Below, piece after piece: positions 59,473 to 64,000 of a stretch of 64,000 bases of DNA. Made by a program: the position numbers and the translations under genes. The stretch spans positions 5,379,501 to 5,443,500 of the forward strand of contig NZ_CP094351.1 of assembly GCF_022807995.1 (NCBI RefSeq). Direction: 5' to 3'. The DNA is from Pseudomonas orientalis. GTDB lineage: Bacteria; Pseudomonadota; Gammaproteobacteria; Pseudomonadales; Pseudomonadaceae. Position 1 is the first letter of the stretch, and every line of letters starts with the position of its first letter. The notes below the pieces were generated by a model. It saw only the letters and a list, made by a program, of their open reading frames with translations. It was not told where the DNA came from and searched no databases.

Positions 59473-60495
59473 CTACTTCGGCGCCAGCTCACGTAAATGC
59501 CGTGCGACCGCAATCCACGCACCGATATACCCCAACAATACCGCGCCAAGCAAGAGGCTCAGGCCGTCAGCTACCGGCACGCCGGCCAGGGCAAAATCGC
59601 TGCCGTACAAGCCGGCCAGCCCGATAACCGCATCGTTCAGCCAGTCCAGGCCAAAAGCCAGCACACCCCAGGACAAAACCCCGGCACCCAAGCCATAAAG
59701 CGCGCCCATGTACAGAAAAGGACGACGCACATAGCTGTCCGTGCCGCCGACCAGTTTAATCACTTCTATCTCGGTGCGGCGGTTTTCAATATGAAGACGA
59801 ATGGTATTACCTATCACCAAAAGTAATGCAGACACCAACAATACGGTCAAACCGAACACGAAGCGGTCGCCCAACTTGAGGATTGCAGCCAGGCGCTCCA
59901 CCCAGACTAGATCAAGTTGCGCCTGTTGCACCTTGGGCATCTCTGCGAGTTTTTGTCGCAGGGCTTCCAGGGCCGGCTTGTCCACCTCATTGGGGGTCAC
60001 CAGCACCACGCCCGGCAACGGGTTCTGCGGCAGTTCCTTGAGCGCCTCGCCCAGGCCGGACTGTTGCTGGAACTCCTCAAGTGCCTGGTCGCGGCTGATG
60101 TACTCGGCCTCCGCCACGCCCGGCATGTTCTTGATATCGTCGCGCAGCGCTTCGCCCTGCTGGGTACTGGCATCCAGGTTCAGGTACAGCGAAATCTGCG
60201 CCGCACGCTGCCAGGACCCGCCCAGACGCTCCACATTATTGAGCAGCAACGACAAGCCCATCGGCAGGCTCAGGGCCACGGCCATCACCAGACAGGTGAA
60301 AAAACTGCCGATCGGCTGCTTGCCCAGCCGACGCAGACTATCGAGCAGGCTGGCGCGATGGCTTTCGATCCAGGCACGCAGCAGGGTGCCGAAGTCCGGA
60401 CCGTCATCATCGTCGCGCTTTTTCTTTTTCGGTTGCGGGTCGGCCGGTTTCGGCGCCACGCGTTCGGATACTTTTGGACTGCGTGTTGCACTCAT
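59473..60495 (-). CDS. ftsX: Cell-division protein FtsX
   Basis: A 340-residue ABC-transporter-like membrane protein. A long, Lys/Arg/Asp-rich cytoplasmic N-terminus precedes the first helix (near residue 70), then a large periplasmic domain (PCP-type) with QISLYLNLDASTQQGEAL, and three further helices. With FtsE it controls peptidoglycan hydrolases at the division site. Its start overlaps the ftsE stop by 4 bases. Confidence 0.95.
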   Translation of the reverse strand: MSATRSPKVSERVAPKPADPQPKKKKRDDDDGPDFGTLLRAWIESHRASLLDSLRRLGKQPIGSFFTCLVMAVALSLPMGLSLLLNNVERLGGSWQRAAQISLYLNLDASTQQGEALRDDIKNMPGVAEAEYISRDQALEEFQQQSGLGEALKELPQNPLPGVVLVTPNEVDKPALEALRQKLAEMPKVQQAQLDLVWVERLAAILKLGDRFVFGLTVLLVSALLLVIGNTIRLHIENRRTEIEVIKLVGGTDSYVRRPFLYMGALYGLGAGVLSWGVLAFGLDWLNDAVIGLAGLYGSDFALAGVPVADGLSLLLGAVLLGYIGAWIAVARHLRELAPK

Positions 60496-61163
60496 ACGCC
60501 GGCCTCCCCGTCACCGATCAGGCGACCACGTTGCAGGGTCAGCATGCGATGGCGCATGCGGGCGATCAGGGCCAGGTCGTGACTGGCGATCAATACGCTG
60601 GTACCCAGGCGGTTGATGTCTTCGAACACCCCCATGATCTCGGCCGCCAGGCGCGGGTCGAGGTTACCGGTGGGTTCGTCCGCCAGCAGCAAGGCCGGGC
60701 GGTGGACGATGGCGCGGGCGATACCGACGCGCTGTTGCTGGCCGGTGGACAGGTCGCCGGGGTAGAGGTCGGTCTTGTCCGACAACGCCACGCGTTCCAG
60801 GGCCGAATCCACCCGCTTGACGATCTCGGCCTTGGATAGCCCGAGAATCTGCAGGGGCAAGGCGACGTTGTTGAACACCGTGCGATCGAACAGCAACTGG
60901 TGGTTCTGAAACACCACGCCGATCTGACGGCGCAGGAACGGGATCTGCGCATTACTGATGGTGGCCAGGTCCTGGCCCGCCAGCAGCAGCTTGCCGGTGG
61001 TTGGACGCTCCATGGCCAGCAGCAGGCGCAACAAGGTGCTCTTACCGGCGCCGGAGTGACCGGTGACAAACAAAAACTCGCCCCGCCGTACTCGAAAGCT
61101 CAGCTCATGCAAGCCCACATGCCCGTTGGCGTAGCGTTTACCGACCTGTTCGAATCGAATCAT
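60492..61163 (-). CDS. ftsE: Cell-division ATP-binding protein FtsE
   Basis: A 223-residue ABC ATPase. Walker A GHSGAGKST, signature LSTGQQQRVGIARA and Walker B LLLADEPTGNLD are intact; the signature reads STGQQ instead of the common SGGEQ. It partners FtsX at the division ring. The gene overlaps ftsX and ftsY by 4 bases each, so all three are coupled. Confidence 0.96.
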   Translation of the reverse strand: MIRFEQVGKRYANGHVGLHELSFRVRRGEFLFVTGHSGAGKSTLLRLLLAMERPTTGKLLLAGQDLATISNAQIPFLRRQIGVVFQNHQLLFDRTVFNNVALPLQILGLSKAEIVKRVDSALERVALSDKTDLYPGDLSTGQQQRVGIARAIVHRPALLLADEPTGNLDPRLAAEIMGVFEDINRLGTSVLIASHDLALIARMRHRMLTLQRGRLIGDGEAGV

Positions 61164-62554
61164 GAACGCTCCCGCTCGGCAAACAGTGCCTGTACAAAGG
61201 GTTCTGCTTCAAAGGTGCGCAGGTCGTCGATGCCTTCACCGACGCCGATGTAACGAATCGGCAACCCGAACTGTTTGGCAAGGGCGAAAATCACACCGCC
61301 CTTGGCCGTGCCGTCGAGCTTGGTCAAGGCCAGGCCGGTCAGTTGCACCGTCTGGTTGAATTGCTTGGCCTGGCTGATGGCGTTCTGCCCAGTACCAGCA
61401 TCCAGCACCAGCAGCACTTCATGGGGGGCATCGGCGTCGAGCTTGCCGATCACGCGGCGGACCTTCTTCAGCTCTTCCATCAAGTTGTCTTTGGTGTGCA
61501 GGCGACCGGCGGTGTCGGCGATCAACACATCGATGTTGCGAGCCTTGGCGGCCTGCACGGCATCGAAGATCACTGACGCGGAGTCGGCACCGGTGTGCTG
61601 GGCGATGACCGGGATCTTGTTGCGCTCGCCCCACACTTGCAGTTGCTCAACGGCAGCGGCACGGAAGGTGTCGCCGGCGGCGAGCATGACTTTCTTGCCC
61701 TCACCCTGCAGCTTCTTGGCCAGCTTGCCGATGGTGGTGGTCTTGCCGGCGCCGTTGACGCCCACGACCAGAATCACGAAAGGTTTCTTCGGGGTGATTA
61801 CCAGCGGTGCTTCAACGGGTTTAAGCATGGCGGCCAGTTCAGCCTGCAGGGACTTGTACAGCGCATCCGCGTCGGTCAACTGCTTGCGCGCGACTTTCTG
61901 GGTCAGGCTCTGGATGATCACGGCGGTGGCTTCGACACCCACGTCTGCGGTGAGCAGGCGAGTTTCGATGTCTTCCAGCAGCTCGTCATCGATGGTCTTT
62001 TTGCCGAGAAACAGGCTGGCCATGCCTTCGCCGATACTGGCGCTGGTTTTGCTCAGGCCTTGCTTGAGGCGCGTAAAGAAGCCGGCCTTGCTGGCTTCGG
62101 CGGGTACTGCAGGCTCTTCGATGACCGCAGGCACGGCAACGACAGCTGGCACTTGGGCAGGAATTTCGACGGCAGGGGGCGCCTCGACAACGACCTCTAC
62201 CGGTGGCGCCACAGGAATGGGCGGCGTCACGTGTTCAGCCTGCACATCCTCAACCAGTGCCACCGGCTCTTCGGCTACCGGCAGCTCCGGCCACGGTTTG
62301 TGCTCGGGTTCAGGTTCAGGCGCAGGTTCTGCCTCGACTACCGGCTGCAATACCGGCTCCGCAATAGGCAACACCACCGGTGCCGGTGTTTCGGCAACCG
62401 GCTCGGCTTCTACTATAGGTTCAGGGGTAGGTTCGGGTTGAACCTGCGGCTGTTCGACGACGGTTTCCTGCGGCTTTTTGCGCAGCCATCCGAACAGGCC
62501 TTTTTTCTCGCCAGCCGCAGCTGGGGTCTTCTTGTCGTCGTTGGAACCAAACAT
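61160..62554 (-). CDS. ftsY: Signal recognition particle receptor FtsY
   Basis: A 464-residue GTPase that receives SRP-ribosome complexes at the inner membrane. The N-terminal ~160 residues form an acidic, Val/Pro/Glu/Ala-rich A domain that helps bind membrane; the NG domain carries GVNGAGKTTTIGKLA (P loop), DTAGRL and TKLDGTAKGG. The start MFGSNDDKKT at 62554 is the family N-terminus; an upstream frame was rejected. It is the first gene of ftsYEX. Confidence 0.96.
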   Translation of the reverse strand: MFGSNDDKKTPAAAGEKKGLFGWLRKKPQETVVEQPQVQPEPTPEPIVEAEPVAETPAPVVLPIAEPVLQPVVEAEPAPEPEPEHKPWPELPVAEEPVALVEDVQAEHVTPPIPVAPPVEVVVEAPPAVEIPAQVPAVVAVPAVIEEPAVPAEASKAGFFTRLKQGLSKTSASIGEGMASLFLGKKTIDDELLEDIETRLLTADVGVEATAVIIQSLTQKVARKQLTDADALYKSLQAELAAMLKPVEAPLVITPKKPFVILVVGVNGAGKTTTIGKLAKKLQGEGKKVMLAAGDTFRAAAVEQLQVWGERNKIPVIAQHTGADSASVIFDAVQAAKARNIDVLIADTAGRLHTKDNLMEELKKVRRVIGKLDADAPHEVLLVLDAGTGQNAISQAKQFNQTVQLTGLALTKLDGTAKGGVIFALAKQFGLPIRYIGVGEGIDDLRTFEAEPFVQALFAERERS

Positions 62555-62785
62555 GGAGACGGCTATCTCAAGGTAGCGACGCGCCAAGCGGCGCTTCGGT
62601 AAATAAAATTCGATGCGTAACAGACTGTTTTTTAGCCAGCTCGTTCATGCGCAACATTTTGAAGGCCAAAATAGGGCCTCAACAAGACAGCCGTAGTGGC
62701 CGCCCCTAAGTCGGATCGGTATCCTAGCACCTCCTCGCCCGCCGACGCTAAGACCAAGCGGGCAGTCCAACAGGTTAAAAAACGA

Positions 62786-64000
62786 ATGAATGCTCTAGCC
62801 CGCCGCGCCGCAGGCCTGCTGCTCAGCACAGTTTGTCTGCCCCTTTCAGCTTTGGCTGCCGACCCACAACCCACCCACGAATTCACCCTCGACAACGGCC
62901 TCAAGGTCGTCGTGCGCGAAGACCATCGTGCGCCGGTGGTGGTTTCCCAGGTCTGGTACAAGGTGGGCTCGAGCTACGAAACCCCGGGCCAGACCGGTTT
63001 GTCCCACGCCCTGGAACACATGATGTTCAAGGGCAGCGCCAAGGTCGGCCCCGGCGAAGCCTCGCTGATCCTGCGTGACCTGGGCGCCGAAGAAAACGCG
63101 TTCACCAGTGACGACTACACCGCCTACTATCAGGTGCTGGCCCGCGACCGCCTGGGCGTGGCCTTCGAGCTGGAAGCCGACCGCATGGCCAGCCTGCGCC
63201 TGCCGGCCGATGAGTTCAGCCGCGAAATCGAAGTGATCAAGGAAGAGCGCCGCCTGCGCACCGACGACAACCCGATGTCCAAGGCCTTTGAACGGTTCAA
63301 GGCCATGGCCTTCCCGGCCAGCGGCTATCACACGCCAACCATCGGCTGGATGGCCGACCTGGAACGCATGAAGGTCGAGGAACTGCGCCACTGGTACCAG
63401 GCCTGGTACGTACCGAACAACGCGACCCTGGTGGTGGTCGGCGATGTCACGCCGGACGAGGTGAAAACCCTGGCCCAGCGCTACTTCGGCCCGATTCCCA
63501 GGCGCGACGTCCCGCCCGCCAAGATTCCGATGGAGCTGGCCGAGCCCGGCGAGCGCCTGCTGACCCTGCACGTGCAGACCCAGTTGCCCAGCGTCATGCT
63601 CGGTTTCAACGTGCCGGGCCTGGCGACTGCCGAAGACAAGCGCTCGGTACAAGCCCTGCGCCTGATCTCGGCCCTGCTCGACGGCGGCTACAGCGCACGG
63701 ATCTCCGAGCAGTTGGAGCGCGGTGAAGAACTGGTCTCCGCCGCCTCCACCAATTACGACGCCTATACTCGCGGCGACACCCTGTTCATGCTGAGCGCCA
63801 CGCCTAACCAGCAGAAGAAAAAGACCGTCGCCCAGGCCGAAGCCGGCCTGTGGCGCCTGTTGGAAGAGCTCAAGGCCAAGCCGCCCACTGCCGAAGAGCT
63901 TGAGCGCATCCGCGCCCAGGTAATCGCCGGCGTGGTCTACCAGCGCGACTCCATCACCAGCCAGGCCACGGCCATCGGCTCGCTGGAGACCGTCGGCCTG
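62786..64000 (+). CDS. M16 family zinc peptidase, N-terminal part (runs off window)
   Basis: An open frame of 405 codons that continues past the right edge. A signal peptide (about residues 1-25, ending ALAA) is followed by an M16 domain with the inverted zinc motif HALEH at residues 74-78 and a third ligand Glu expected about 76 residues on (the EEAERRL-like region IEVIKEERRLRTDD). It should be a periplasmic insulinase-type peptidase. It is divergent from ftsY across 231 bases, where a P. aeruginosa homologue also lies. A second M16 gene often follows, but is outside the window. Confidence 0.9.
   Translation, partial: MNALARRAAGLLLSTVCLPLSALAADPQPTHEFTLDNGLKVVVREDHRAPVVVSQVWYKVGSSYETPGQTGLSHALEHMMFKGSAKVGPGEASLILRDLGAEENAFTSDDYTAYYQVLARDRLGVAFELEADRMASLRLPADEFSREIEVIKEERRLRTDDNPMSKAFERFKAMAFPASGYHTPTIGWMADLERMKVEELRHWYQAWYVPNNATLVVVGDVTPDEVKTLAQRYFGPIPRRDVPPAKIPMELAEPGERLLTLHVQTQLPSVMLGFNVPGLATAEDKRSVQALRLISALLDGGYSARISEQLERGEELVSAASTNYDAYTRGDTLFMLSATPNQQKKKTVAQAEAGLWRLLEELKAKPPTAEELERIRAQVIAGVVYQRDSITSQATAIGSLETVGL

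Overview
The window is chromosomal DNA of a fluorescent Pseudomonas (P. fluorescens group). The gene order metF/ahcY, rhlE, bioA, rsmE, pilGHIJ-chpAC, gshB-tonB3-algH-ruvX-pyrRBC', pilT-yggS-proC-yggT-metXW-rdgB-hemW, trmB-thiGS-mtgA-rpoH-ftsXEY and an M16 peptidase matches, from memory, the core order of P. aeruginosa. The DNA is GC-rich, and many intergenic gaps hold two types of short palindromic repeat pairs (REPINs) typical of this group. No rRNA, tRNA, CRISPR array or prophage was recognised.

Layout. 1-4.0 kb: end of a Na+/H+ antiporter gene, an FNT-type channel, a full-length homologue of the type III cytotoxin ExoU, and a hotdog thioesterase. 4.1-6.8 kb: methionine cycle, with a promoter, an S-adenosylhomocysteine riboswitch, ahcY and metF. 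6.9-18 kb: assorted housekeeping genes (glycosyltransferase-like protein, solute-binding protein, rhlE, cytochrome b561-yceI, bioA, rsmE, a D-amino-acid-dehydrogenase-like gene with a divergent LysR gene, hemolysin III). 18-26.3 kb: a complete malonate decarboxylase/transport operon (mdcABCDEGH-madLM) read leftward, with its LysR regulator and a good operator candidate. 26.3-29.5 kb: accessory patch with an intact IS3-family element inserted into a REPIN, a small DUF6124-like gene behind an elaborate structured leader, and an orphan type-44 polymorphic toxin with a putative immunity gene between two direct repeats. 29.6-39.4 kb: Chp chemosensory cluster for type IV pili (pilGHIJ-chpA-chpC). 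39.6-64 kb: core genes for glutathione, a TonB3-like protein, pyrimidines, a cell-wall hydrolase, PilT, proline, methionine, thiamine, tRNA methylation, the heat-shock sigma factor and FtsYEX.

How the genes work together: AhcY and MetF recycle the by-product of methylation, and MetX/MetW start methionine synthesis. The mdc genes take up malonate and convert it to acetate and CO2 on an acyl-carrier protein carrying a special CoA-derived group made by MdcB and attached by MdcG. The pil/chp genes, PilT and TonB3 are expected to act together in twitching motility. FtsY, FtsE, FtsX and RpoH form a conserved cell-division, secretion and stress neighbourhood.

Most unusual items: the ExoU-like phospholipase with no secretion system in view; the leader upstream of 27953 with competing pairings that could hide or expose a ribosome-binding site; the toxin/immunity cassette between direct repeats; and the LysR-type operator of the malonate operon with an IS element inserted just upstream. 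All functions come from reading the sequence and family knowledge; no database search was run.
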